Shown: positions 27,540-36,725 of the stretch, piece by piece | Layout of the letters: every line of letters starts with the position of its first letter | Position numbering within the stretch: position 1 is the stretch's first letter | Source of the DNA: Alteromonas mediterranea DE | GTDB taxonomy: Bacteria; Pseudomonadota; Gammaproteobacteria; Enterobacterales; Alteromonadaceae | Direction: 5' to 3' | Assembly (NCBI RefSeq): GCF_000020585.3 | Contig: NC_011138.3 | Coordinates: 161,501-225,500, forward strand | DNA: 64,000 nucleotides | Program-made: the position numbers and the translations under genes | Notes under the pieces: model-generated | What the model saw: the letters and a program-made list of their open reading frames with translations, nothing else | The model's database searches: none | What the model was told of the DNA's origin: nothing

Positions 27540-27857
27540 GTGAGCTGGATTTATTTGATAACGGCGGGCTTGCTGGAAATTGGGTGGCCCGTAGGACTTA
27601 AAATGTCGCAAGAGGCGGAAACCCGTGTCATGGGCATTCTACTGGCCATAGGTTTTATGGCTGCCAGTGGTTTTTGCCTTTGGATGGCACAAAAACAAAT
27701 TCCCATAGGTACGGCGTATGCTGTATGGACGGGCATAGGGGCAGCGGGCACGTTTTTGGTAGGCGTGGTGTTTTACGGCGACCCTGCGTCGTTAGCACGC
27801 TATTTTGGCGTGGCGCTTATTGTGGCGGGCGTTGTTGTACTTAAACTAGCGCACTAA
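27540..27857 (+). CDS. SMR-family transporter, SugE/Gdx type
   Basis: Four-helix proton antiporter of 105 residues. The essential Glu is in LLEIGWPVGLKMS, and the middle has QIPIGTAYAVWTGIGAAGT, the pattern of the SugE/Gdx (guanidinium exporter) branch rather than EmrE. The open frame extends to 27468, but GTG at 27540 restores the usual N-terminus (SWIYLITAGLLE) and has AAAGGA upstream. No guanidine riboswitch motif is evident in 27433-27539. Terminator follows. Confidence 0.85.
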   Translation: MSWIYLITAGLLEIGWPVGLKMSQEAETRVMGILLAIGFMAASGFCLWMAQKQIPIGTAYAVWTGIGAAGTFLVGVVFYGDPASLARYFGVALIVAGVVVLKLAH

Positions 27858-27893
27858 TGTGGAGGCGGCCAACCTGAGCGGCCAAAAGCAAAT

Positions 27894-27932
27894 AAAAAGC
27901 CCGTTCGCTTTTCATTGTGAACGGGCTTTTTT
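27894..27932. terminator. Bidirectional terminator
   Basis: 13-bp arms AAAAAGCCCGTTC (27894-27906) and GAACGGGCTTTTT (27919-27931) with flanking A and T runs, serving both the SMR gene and the convergent DUF1499 gene. Confidence 0.88.
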
Positions 27933-27971
27933 ACCTTTCTACGCCTCAATTATGCAAGCGTGGGGCTATAT

Positions 27972-28688
27972 TTAGTAATACCCTAGCTGGCTTCTAAGTT
28001 CGGCCATAAAAGTTTCAATACGCTCAGCATTTTTGCCTAAATCGCTTTTCCCTACGCGTGATTTACTGCGTACATCAACAAAGGTGTCATCGCTTTTAGC
28101 GGTTAACCTGATAACCACGTCGTCTTTGAAGCCGAACCAAGTGGTGGTGTCGGTGGCTTCCAGTGTGTTAGGTAAAGCGCCATCGCTAACGCGTTCCCAA
28201 CCCAGTGCCTCTATCGCTTTCTCTGCGGCCATATAAACTTCATTGACGGGCTGTGGCAACAGTTGAGTTTTAATTTCAGGGTAGGCTTCTATCTGCTGTT
28301 TGGTGACGTCGCCGCCTTCATAGGCTACCGAGTTAGGCGCGCCTTCGCGCAGTGGTGCGATAGCTACAAATTCGGGTGGGTTTGTCACGTCGGTGGTGAT
28401 ATCGTGAATGGGGGGAACCGCGCTTGCCTTGCTCATCATGCTAACCGGCATGCCTACCGCAATTAGCGCAAGAATAGCGCAAACAAGCGTACTGCCCCAG
28501 TTTACGTTTTTACGGTTTAGTAATACCTGCAAAATAATAAGTATGATGGCTGCGCCGCCGACATATACGCCGAAGCGTAACGATGTAAACGCGGTGCCTA
28601 GGCTGACGCCAGCGTATTGATACAGTGGGCCAGGCAATACCACCATGAGAAAACCAACTATGCTGGTTAGGGCAATGAGTGCTTTCAA
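27972..28688 (-). CDS. DUF1499 family membrane protein
   Basis: 238 residues. Three hydrophobic segments fill the first ~85 residues, and a DUF1499 domain follows (FVAIAPLREGAPNSVAYEGG..., LEATDTTTWFGFKDDVVIRL, VDVRSKSRVGKSDLGKNAERI). The domain lies on the C-terminal side of the helices. The function of this widespread family is not established. Single gene, divergent from the DnaJ-related gene. Confidence 0.85.
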   Translation of the reverse strand: MKALIALTSIVGFLMVVLPGPLYQYAGVSLGTAFTSLRFGVYVGGAAIILIILQVLLNRKNVNWGSTLVCAILALIAVGMPVSMMSKASAVPPIHDITTDVTNPPEFVAIAPLREGAPNSVAYEGGDVTKQQIEAYPEIKTQLLPQPVNEVYMAAEKAIEALGWERVSDGALPNTLEATDTTTWFGFKDDVVIRLTAKSDDTFVDVRSKSRVGKSDLGKNAERIETFMAELRSQLGYY

Positions 28689-28852
28689 GTGAACTCCAAG
28701 GTTGTTATTTTAGTTTGACCAACCTACTTTAACAGTCAAATGGGAATTTTGGATTAGTTTCTCGCAATAAAAATGGGGGCCGTTTATTTTGCTGAGCCCT
28801 TTTATTTAAGTAAAAACTCTCTACAGCCCGAATCTAAAAAAGGTAAGTCGCA

Positions 28853-29536
28853 TTGCAAAGTGAGACAGTCGATGAAGCTATTTACGTACAACAAGCTGAG
28901 TTGTTGGTTGACCTTCTCTCTACCTTCAAGCCTTTTTTTATAAAGGGTATTAGCGAATACGCGCTTATCGAGCTGTTGAAAAAAGCCCCCTATCAGTTTT
29001 TCGATGAAGACGCGCTGCGTGACCCACTTATTCTCTTTAAAACCCATTTCGTTTTGTTTCACGCGCTTTATCAATTGAAACGCGATTGGCGCGAGCGAAA
29101 TGAAGGCGAGTTAGATATTCATGCGCTTAATATTTCGTTAAAGCCCATTGATAAATCAGACGCTGAGCAAAACGACGGGGCCAAATTAAGAGGCAAAGTA
29201 ATAACGGAACCAGATAAGCTGGCTGAATACTACTTGGATTGGTCTAACTTCGAGAAGACCGACCGCGATAGCGTTGAAACATTATTAAACGGGTTTTGGC
29301 AGCGCATGGCAGGGTTGCGAACCGCCAACTATCAGCAAAGTGATATTGATAATGCCCACGACTTACTGGGGGTAAATGAGGCGGATGGCGTATCGCGCAT
29401 GTCATTAAAGCGCGCCTACAAAAAAACGCTTCAGCGCGTGCATCCTGATAAAGGGGGTAATGGGCAACAGGCGCAAAAGGTTATTCAGGCATATCAGATG
29501 CTATGTGCGTACTATTCGCTAAATTCGGCAAAATAG
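28853..29536 (+). CDS. DnaJ-related co-chaperone
   Basis: 227 residues. A helical N-terminal 'DNAJ_related' domain (~1-110) precedes a C-terminal J domain (~168-225: DAHDLLGVNEADGVSRMSLK, then RVHPDKGGN). The HPD tripeptide needed to stimulate DnaK ATPase is intact. There is no zinc-finger or client-binding domain, so it is probably a specialised partner of DnaK. The likely start is TTG at 28853 with AAAAAGGT upstream. Gap 29537-29847 after it holds a candidate -10 (TATAAT near 29570) and no gene. Confidence 0.82.
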   Translation: MQSETVDEAIYVQQAELLVDLLSTFKPFFIKGISEYALIELLKKAPYQFFDEDALRDPLILFKTHFVLFHALYQLKRDWRERNEGELDIHALNISLKPIDKSDAEQNDGAKLRGKVITEPDKLAEYYLDWSNFEKTDRDSVETLLNGFWQRMAGLRTANYQQSDIDNAHDLLGVNEADGVSRMSLKRAYKKTLQRVHPDKGGNGQQAQKVIQAYQMLCAYYSLNSAK

Positions 29537-29847
29537 AATGATACTGAGCGTATAATTTCGCATTATTCGTATAATGTATATGGCCTACGGCAGTTAAACG
29601 ACAACAACGGTAACTTCAGCTTCATTCTCTTTTATTCTGATGTATAAATGCGCACAATATGAACGATAAGAGCGCAGATTCGTACTAACGAGCGTTTAAC
29701 TGTGCCACACCTCTTCCGATTATCATCGTATCGGTCTAGTAGGGCTGTAGATAATTAGGCGCATTGGAAGCAAACATTCTTAGTTTTATATTGGAAATAC
29801 GGAACAAAGGCCGTGTTCTGTAAACGTTATTGGGAAATAGAAAATTT

Positions 29848-30993
29848 ATGAGTCGCATTTTTTATGTTACTGCAGCATTAATAACCCTGTTGGGCGTTAT
29901 TGGGTGTTCGAACGAAGGTGAGCAAGCGCAGCAAGGTGCTCAGCAAGGTAAGCCTGCACCTTCCGTATCGGTAGTTACGCTGGAAAAACAACCTGTAGTA
30001 CATGAAATGGTGTTGCCGGGCAGAGTTAGCCCGTCTCGTCAGTCTCAGGTGCGTCCCCAGGTAGATGGTGTTATTACCGAGCGCCTATTTGAAGAAGGCG
30101 CTTATGTAGAAAAAGGTCAGCAGCTTTATCAAATTGACGAGGCACGCTACCTGGCGCAGCTAAATAGTGCTAAGGCTGATTTAAAAAGCGTAGAGGCAAA
30201 CCTTAAAACACTGGAAGCGAAAGCTCGCCGTTACGACGACCTTGTGGCGCAAAATGCGGTAAGTAAGCAGGAATACGACGACGTTATTGCCCAAAAAGAC
30301 CAGGCGCAGGCCGCCATTAGTGTGGCTGAAGCCGCAGTTGATGTGGCTAAAGTAAATATGGGCTATACCAAGGTATACGCGCCGATAAGCGGGCGTATTA
30401 GCCGTTCGTTTGTAACCGAAGGTACCCTTGTCACTACCAATCAGGCACAGCAGCTTGCCACCATAACCCAGTTAGATCCTGTTTTTATTGATATGCAAGA
30501 ATCAGGGTCGTCAATTATCACATTGCGCCAATCAATGCGTAAGCAAGGCTCTATGGACGTAGAGTTGACGGTCGATGAAGTGACCGGTAAGCGCTATGAA
30601 CAAACCGGAAGCGTAAAATTTTCTGAAGTCACCGTTGATGAGAGCACGGGCTCAGTAACCCTTCGCGCAGAAATGCCAAACCCTGAAGGCGTGTTACTGC
30701 CAGGGTTATTTGTAAAAGGCCACGTTATCACTGGCCGTGAAAACGCGCTATTAATCCCTCAGCGTGCCACCACTCGCCAGCCTGACGGCTCGTTGTCTGT
30801 GTATGTTGTTAACAAGAACAATGAAGTTGAAGGTCGAACCTTAGAAATTGGCAAAATTTACCGCGATCAGTATGTGGTTTTAAACGGCGTGAGTGAGGGC
30901 GAGAAGGTCATTGTAACTGGGTATCAGAAGGTTAAACCTGGTGCAAAAGTTAACCCGTCTGAATGGCAACCGTCATCACGTGGCTCACGATAG
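29848..30993 (+). CDS. RND efflux periplasmic adaptor (MFP) lipoprotein
   Basis: Links an inner-membrane RND pump to an outer-membrane channel. A lipobox (LLGVIGC) ends the signal peptide, so it is lipid-anchored. The lipoyl and hairpin domains read QSQVRPQVDGVITERLFEEG and a ~70-residue coiled coil follows; then VYAPISGRISRSFVTEGTLV and the membrane-proximal domain. Length (~381 from ATG 29848; TTG 29830 also possible) matches AcrA/MexA/MexE. The pump gene starts 21 bp downstream. No TolC-type gene is in the operon. Confidence 0.92.
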   Translation: MSRIFYVTAALITLLGVIGCSNEGEQAQQGAQQGKPAPSVSVVTLEKQPVVHEMVLPGRVSPSRQSQVRPQVDGVITERLFEEGAYVEKGQQLYQIDEARYLAQLNSAKADLKSVEANLKTLEAKARRYDDLVAQNAVSKQEYDDVIAQKDQAQAAISVAEAAVDVAKVNMGYTKVYAPISGRISRSFVTEGTLVTTNQAQQLATITQLDPVFIDMQESGSSIITLRQSMRKQGSMDVELTVDEVTGKRYEQTGSVKFSEVTVDESTGSVTLRAEMPNPEGVLLPGLFVKGHVITGRENALLIPQRATTRQPDGSLSVYVVNKNNEVEGRTLEIGKIYRDQYVVLNGVSEGEKVIVTGYQKVKPGAKVNPSEWQPSSRGSR

Positions 30994-31014
30994 CAAGCAA
31001 GGGATTTAAGTAAT

Positions 31015-34000
31015 ATGGCTCGTTTTTTTATAGACAGGCCCGTGTTTGCATGGGTGCTCGCAATTATCACTATGATGGCTGGTGTACTTGCCATTACTTC
31101 ACTGCCAATTGAGCAATATCCCAAGGTGGCTCCCCCTTCGGTGACCATTTCGGCAAGCTATCCTGGAGCGTCGGCAGAAACCGTTGAAAACTCGGTAACG
31201 CAGGTTATCGAACAAAGCCTAACGGGTATCGACAATTTGCGTTATTTCTCGGCAAGTAGCTCGAACAGCAGCCTGTCGATAACGTTAACATTCGAACCCG
31301 GTACCGACCCTGATATTGCGCAAGTTCAAACGCAAAACAAGGTGCAAGGCGCTTTGCCGCTGTTGCCAACCCAAGTGCAGCAGCAAGGGGTAACAGTAAC
31401 TAAGGCGAACAGTGCTTTTGCACTGGCGGTGGGTTTTTATTCTGAAGACGACAGCATGACGCAGTATGATCTGAGCGACATGTTAGTGTCGAGTTTCCAA
31501 GACCCAATATCCCGTGTAAACGGGGTAGGTAATGTGCGGGTTTTTGGTGCGCAGCGTTCTATGCGTATTTGGTTAGACCCAGATAAACTGTATAGCTACA
31601 ACCTGACTCCCACGGATGTTCAGGCAGCGGTGCAGGTTCAAAACACCGATGTGTCAGCAGGGCAATTAGGTGGTTTACCGGCTATTGAAAATCAGCAAAT
31701 AAATGCGACTATTCAAGCGCAAAGCCGCCTACAGACCGTAGAAGATTTTGAGAACATCGTACTTCGCGTAAATACCGATGGTTCGCAAGTGCGAGTACGA
31801 GATGTGGCGCGGGTAGAGCTTGGTGCACAAAGTTACGATGTTATTGTTCGCTACGATAGAAGGCCTGCTTCTGGCATGGCCATCAGCTTAGCGTCGGGGG
31901 CTAATGCCCTAGACACGATAAAAGCCGTAAAAGCCCGGGTTGAAGAGTTACGTTCAAACCTACCTGATAGCGTAAAAGTGGTTTATCCGGTCGATAGCTC
32001 ACCTTTTATCGAGCTATCTATTGAGTCGGTGGTACATACCTTAATTGAAGCCGTAGTGTTGGTATTTTTGGTGATGCTACTTTTCCTTCAAAACTGGCGT
32101 GCCACTCTTATTCCTACTATTGCGGTACCGGTTGTTTTACTGGGTACATTTGCGGTGCTACTGGCCTTTGGTTTTAGTATTAATGTACTGACCATGTTTG
32201 CCATGGTGCTTGCCATCGGGCTGTTAGTGGACGACGCCATCGTAGTTGTAGAAAACGTTGAGCGTATTATGGAAGAGGAAGGCCTTTCGCCTGCCGAAGC
32301 CACTAAAAAGTCGATGTCGCAGATTACGGGGGCGTTGGTAGGTATTGCAGCCGTTCTTTCAACCGTATTCATTCCCATGGCGTTCTTTAGCGGTTCTGCC
32401 GGGGCGATTTACCGCCAGTTCTCTGTGACTATCGTGTCGGCGATGGCGTTTTCAGTATTAGTTGCCATTGTGCTTTCCCCTTCGTTGTGTGCCACGTTGT
32501 TAAAACAGCATTCCGAAGATCATGACAAGAACAAAGGCTTCTTTGGCTGGTTTAACCGCACCTTTAACAAGGGGCGTGACCGCTATCAAAGAACCACCAC
32601 TCACATGGCGAAACGATTTAAGCGCTATTTCGTGGTGTACGGGTTATTAGTGGGCGGCATGGCGTTTATATTTAGCCAGCTTCCAGGTGCGTTCCTTCCC
32701 GATGAAGACCAAGGGCGAATGATGGTGCTCGTCAGTACACCGCCAGGGGCAACAGCAGGACGAACGCTAGAGTCAATTAAACAGGTTGAAGACTACATTC
32801 TTGAGCAGGAAAGCGACGCAGTTAACGGTATGTTTGCGGTAGTGGGCTTTAGCTTTGCAGGTCAAGCACAAAATGCCGGCATGGCGTTCTTAAACTTTAA
32901 CGATTGGAGTGTGCGAGACGAGAGTGATTCTGCATTCGCGGTTACGCAGCGCGCGTTTGGTGCCTTTAGCCAAATTCAAGATGCCTCGGCGTTTCCCATA
33001 GTACCGCCACCTATCATGGAGTTAGGCAACGCGACAGGCTTCGATATGCAGCTGGTGGATCGCGGTGGAAACGGTCATGAAGCCTTAATGAATGCCCGTA
33101 ATCAGCTATTGGGTATGGCTGCGCAGAATCCGAAACTTGCAGGTGTGCGCCCCAATGGCTTAAGTGATGTTCCTCAGTTTAAGATTAATATCGACAGTGA
33201 GAAAGCATCGGCACTCGGCTTGAATTTAAGTGAGATTAATAACGCGCTTCAAATTGCCTGGGGCTCAAGCTACGTCAACGACTTTATCGATAAGGGGCGT
33301 ATTAAGCGCGTATATATGCAGGCTGATTTGCCGCATCGTATGACCCCTGAAGACTTAGATAAGTGGTTTGTGCGCAACAGCGACGGCGAAATGGTGGCAT
33401 TTAGCACCTTCTCTACGACAGAGTGGGTGTATGGCTCACCTAAGCTGGAGCGCTTTAACGGTATTTCATCGGTGAACATTCAAGGTAGTGCAGCACCTGG
33501 CGTGTCCTCTGGTGAAGCGATGGCTGAAATGCAAAAGCTGGTTGGTCAGCTACCGCCAGGGTTTGCGGTTGAATGGTCGGGCTTATCTTACGAGGAACAG
33601 GAAGCAGGCTCTCAAGCCCCCATGCTGTATGCGCTTTCTATTTTGATCGTGTTCTTGTGCTTAGCCGCCCTGTACGAAAGCTGGTCGGTGCCTTTTGCCG
33701 TCATGCTGGTTGTTCCCTTGGGTATTCTAGGCTCGGTAACCGCCGCGTTCATCTTTAACTTGCCAAATGATGTTTACCTGCAGGTAGCCTTTTTAACAAC
33801 GGTGGGTTTGGCTGCGAAGAACGCGATTCTTATTGTTGAATTTGCAAAAGAGCAGTACGAAAACGGTGAAGATTTAATGACGGCCGTATCTAACGCGGCC
33901 TCCCAACGTTTTCGCCCAATTCTTATGACGTCTATGGCATTTATCCTTGGGGTAACGCCGCTAGCGCTGGCAAGTGGAGCGGGAGCAGCAAGTCAGAACG

Positions 34001-34116
34001 CTATCGGCATTGCGGTGATGGGCGGCATGTTTGCGGCGACATTCTTGGCTATTTTCTTTGTGCCCATGTTCTACGTGATGGTAGAAAAACTGTTCCATAA
34101 AGAAGACAAGCAATAA
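31015..34116 (+). CDS. RND multidrug efflux pump, AcrB/MexF type
   Basis: 1033-residue inner-membrane proton antiporter of the HAE1 subfamily. It starts MARFFIDRPVFAWVLAIITM, has TM4 GLLVDDAIVVVENVER with the proton-relay Asp pair, two large periplasmic loops, and TM10 containing a Lys (TTVGLAAKNAILIVEFAKEQ). All 12 helices are recognisable. It pairs with the upstream adaptor. It exports hydrophobic and amphiphilic compounds; specificity is not deducible. No local regulator gene is present. Confidence 0.95.
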   Translation: MARFFIDRPVFAWVLAIITMMAGVLAITSLPIEQYPKVAPPSVTISASYPGASAETVENSVTQVIEQSLTGIDNLRYFSASSSNSSLSITLTFEPGTDPDIAQVQTQNKVQGALPLLPTQVQQQGVTVTKANSAFALAVGFYSEDDSMTQYDLSDMLVSSFQDPISRVNGVGNVRVFGAQRSMRIWLDPDKLYSYNLTPTDVQAAVQVQNTDVSAGQLGGLPAIENQQINATIQAQSRLQTVEDFENIVLRVNTDGSQVRVRDVARVELGAQSYDVIVRYDRRPASGMAISLASGANALDTIKAVKARVEELRSNLPDSVKVVYPVDSSPFIELSIESVVHTLIEAVVLVFLVMLLFLQNWRATLIPTIAVPVVLLGTFAVLLAFGFSINVLTMFAMVLAIGLLVDDAIVVVENVERIMEEEGLSPAEATKKSMSQITGALVGIAAVLSTVFIPMAFFSGSAGAIYRQFSVTIVSAMAFSVLVAIVLSPSLCATLLKQHSEDHDKNKGFFGWFNRTFNKGRDRYQRTTTHMAKRFKRYFVVYGLLVGGMAFIFSQLPGAFLPDEDQGRMMVLVSTPPGATAGRTLESIKQVEDYILEQESDAVNGMFAVVGFSFAGQAQNAGMAFLNFNDWSVRDESDSAFAVTQRAFGAFSQIQDASAFPIVPPPIMELGNATGFDMQLVDRGGNGHEALMNARNQLLGMAAQNPKLAGVRPNGLSDVPQFKINIDSEKASALGLNLSEINNALQIAWGSSYVNDFIDKGRIKRVYMQADLPHRMTPEDLDKWFVRNSDGEMVAFSTFSTTEWVYGSPKLERFNGISSVNIQGSAAPGVSSGEAMAEMQKLVGQLPPGFAVEWSGLSYEEQEAGSQAPMLYALSILIVFLCLAALYESWSVPFAVMLVVPLGILGSVTAAFIFNLPNDVYLQVAFLTTVGLAAKNAILIVEFAKEQYENGEDLMTAVSNAASQRFRPILMTSMAFILGVTPLALASGAGAASQNAIGIAVMGGMFAATFLAIFFVPMFYVMVEKLFHKEDKQ

Positions 34117-34173
34117 GCAAGTGCGCTAGAGTGAGAAAAAAACGTTTCATTCTTCTACATAGGGATATTGGTA

Positions 34174-34671
34174 ATGACCACAGTTGTTTTTTCTCACGGC
34201 AAAGAAAGCGGTCCATGGGGCAGTAAAATAACCACGCTTTCTAATGTAGCGAACGATATGGGCTTTGGTGTAGAGAGTATCGATTATCAAGATCTCGATT
34301 GCCCCGAAGCCCGCTTAGAGCGCCTAAAAGAGACCATTGCTGAAAAGTGTAATGACGTTGTTTTAGTGGGCTCGAGCATGGGCGGCTATGTTTCACTCGC
34401 CGCGGCGAGCCAAATATCGGCGAGAGGTGTCTTCCTTATGGCGCCTGCGCTGTACTTGCCCAATTACAAAGTTCAGCGTTTTCCCTACGACGGTTACGTG
34501 AGTTTGGTGCACGGCTGGAACGATGAGATTGTGCCAATTGAGAACAGCCTTAAGTACGCTCGTCATCAAAAAGCGCAGCTTTTGTTACTTAACGACGGTC
34601 ACCGTTTAGCAAATAGTAAGTCGGTAATTTCGCCGTTTTTCAGAAACTGGTTGGAAAAGTTTCGCTACTAA
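34174..34671 (+). CDS. Small alpha/beta hydrolase
   Basis: 165 residues from ATG 34174, which has AGGGA eight bases upstream (TTG 34168 is less likely). The catalytic set is visible: VFSHGKESGPWG oxyanion loop, nucleophile GSSMGGYVS, Asp in HGWNDEIVP and His in NDGHRLA. The size and lack of a lid suggest an esterase or thioesterase like YqiA; the substrate is unknown. 58 bp after the RND pump, followed by a terminator, so it might be cotranscribed with the pump. Confidence 0.85.
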   Translation: MTTVVFSHGKESGPWGSKITTLSNVANDMGFGVESIDYQDLDCPEARLERLKETIAEKCNDVVLVGSSMGGYVSLAAASQISARGVFLMAPALYLPNYKVQRFPYDGYVSLVHGWNDEIVPIENSLKYARHQKAQLLLLNDGHRLANSKSVISPFFRNWLEKFRY

Positions 34672-34737
34672 CCTTTTGTATTCATAAGGTGTGTTGGCTG
34701 AAGGCGTGCCTTAACCCCCATGTACTATGATATTCAT

Positions 34738-34761
34738 AAAGCCCACTTCGGTGGGCTTTTT
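34738..34761 (+). terminator. Rho-independent terminator
   Basis: AAAGCCCAC (34738-34746), TTCG tetraloop, GTGGGCTTT (34751-34759), then more T. Ends the RND/hydrolase unit. Confidence 0.85.
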
Positions 34762-34877
34762 GCTACCTGCTTACGTCAAACACAACCTACGACCAATCGC
34801 TTATAGCGCTTTTGGCTTCAAAAGCAGGAATGGGCGTGTTTTTATGGCATGATGAGATATGGCTATGAACAGGGCAG

Positions 34878-36725
34878 ATGGAAATGACATGTAGTTTACC
34901 TCAAGCGCCACAGTGGTCTTCTTTAATTAAATCTGGTTGCCGTGTCTTTGTTGGCGGGAACGCGTCAGTACCTCACGCACTCGTGCAGCACCTTATTGAT
35001 AACAGCGAAGGTTTTAGTGATATAGAGCTTGTGCACATGCTGGCATTAGGCGACACCCGCTGGGTGAAAGAAGAGTACAAAAATTTATTTAAAGCGAACA
35101 CCTTCTTTATTGGTGGTGATACGATGCGCAAGGCCGTAGATGAAGGGCGCGCAGATTATACGCCGGTTTTCCTGTCTGAAATTTCAAGTTTGTTCAGCGA
35201 TGGTACCCTTGCCCTTGATGCAGCGCTAGTGAACGTAAGCCCCCCTGATGAATTTGGCTATTGCTCGTTGGGGCCTGCGGTAGATATCGCTATGTCGGCC
35301 ATTAGGCAAAGTAAAAAAGTCATCGCCCAAATTAACCCGCAAGTGCCTAGAACATCTGGGCACTCCTATATTCACATTAGTGAAATTACCGCCTGTATCG
35401 AGGCAGAAGAGCCACTGGTTGAGGTGTCGCCGCCGCCAATAGATTCGGTCGCTGAACGGATAGGGCAGTATGTTGCTATGCTTGTTGACGACGGGGCGAC
35501 GTTGCAATTTGGTATTGGCAAAATTCCCAGCGCCACCTTAAAGTATTTGTGTAATCACAAAGACCTGGGTATTCACAGCGAAATGCTGACCGACAGCATT
35601 ATCGAACTGTTGGAGTCGGGCGCAATTACGAATAAAAAGAAGACCTTTCACCCGGGTAAGATCGTCACGAGCTTTGCTATTGGCACGCGTAAACTTTACG
35701 ACCTAATTGATAGTAACCCTCATATTGAATTTTACCCAAGCAGCTATGTGAATAAGCCTACTAACATAGCCAAAAACGATAATATGGTGGCGATAAACAG
35801 CGCATTAGAAGTGGATTTAACCGGGCAAGTGGTGGCCGACTCTCTAGGGTATGACTTTTACAGCGGCATTGGCGGGCAGGTAGACTTTGTCACTGGCGCG
35901 TCTATCAGCAAGGGCGGAAAGGCGATCATCGCGCTGCCGTCTACGGCAAAAAATGAAACCATTTCTCGGATAACTCCGCGTATCAGTGAAGGTGCAGGCG
36001 TAGTAACGTCCAGGGGCAACGTGCAGTATGTGGTAACGGAGTACGGCATTGCGTCGCTTAAAGGCAAAAGCATTCGTGAGCGTGCATTAGAGCTTATTCG
36101 TGTTGCTCACCCTAAATTTCGCGCAGCCTTGCTAGAAGAAGTTCGTCAGCATTATTGGGTGCCTCATTACCAAGAAAAGTACCCTACCGATATACCCGAA
36201 TTAGGTGCTATACAGCTTAAAAAGCTCAACATACAAGGCGAAACCTTCTATATGCGGCCCTTGAACCCCGCTGATGAGCGGCGTCTTCAAGAGTTTTTCT
36301 ATTCCCATACCAAAGAAACGCTGAGGCTGCGTTATAACTACGACCCTAAACAAATGTCTCGTGAAAAGTCATGCAATTTGGTGTCGGTGGATCAAAGCGC
36401 TGATGCTGCCTTATGCATTGTAAGGCAAGAAGGCTCTCGCATTACCATTCATGCGGTGGGACGTTTTTACTATAACCCTGATGACAATACCTGTGAGGCG
36501 GCGTTTGTAACCAGGGAAACCCAGCAGGGCAAAGGGATGGCAAGTCGGCTTTTAAACGAGCTTATCAACGTTGCCAAGGTACGGGGCATTGCAAAAATGA
36601 TGGCCTATGTACGCGGTGATAACAGTCCGATGATAGCCATATTTGAACAGGCCCAATTCAAAAGAAAATTTACTGGCGACCCCAGTGACATAGAATTAGT
36701 ACTCGATGTGGCTTCACTGACATGA
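34878..36725 (+). CDS. Acetyl-CoA hydrolase/transferase fused to GNAT acetyltransferase
   Basis: 615 residues, two enzymes in one chain. Residues ~1-440 are a class-I CoA-transferase of the acetyl-CoA hydrolase/4-hydroxybutyrate CoA-transferase group, with catalytic Glu235 in IHSEMLTDSI, the SPPDEFGYCSLG loop and FIGGDTMRK. Residues ~450-615 form a GNAT domain (FYMRPLNPADERRLQEFFYS; acetyl-CoA loop TQQGKGMASRLLNEL). The fusion could couple acyl-CoA chemistry to lysine acetylation. The stop overlaps the next start (ATGA), coupling it to a deacetylase-family gene. Substrates not known. Confidence 0.88.
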   Translation: MEMTCSLPQAPQWSSLIKSGCRVFVGGNASVPHALVQHLIDNSEGFSDIELVHMLALGDTRWVKEEYKNLFKANTFFIGGDTMRKAVDEGRADYTPVFLSEISSLFSDGTLALDAALVNVSPPDEFGYCSLGPAVDIAMSAIRQSKKVIAQINPQVPRTSGHSYIHISEITACIEAEEPLVEVSPPPIDSVAERIGQYVAMLVDDGATLQFGIGKIPSATLKYLCNHKDLGIHSEMLTDSIIELLESGAITNKKKTFHPGKIVTSFAIGTRKLYDLIDSNPHIEFYPSSYVNKPTNIAKNDNMVAINSALEVDLTGQVVADSLGYDFYSGIGGQVDFVTGASISKGGKAIIALPSTAKNETISRITPRISEGAGVVTSRGNVQYVVTEYGIASLKGKSIRERALELIRVAHPKFRAALLEEVRQHYWVPHYQEKYPTDIPELGAIQLKKLNIQGETFYMRPLNPADERRLQEFFYSHTKETLRLRYNYDPKQMSREKSCNLVSVDQSADAALCIVRQEGSRITIHAVGRFYYNPDDNTCEAAFVTRETQQGKGMASRLLNELINVAKVRGIAKMMAYVRGDNSPMIAIFEQAQFKRKFTGDPSDIELVLDVASLT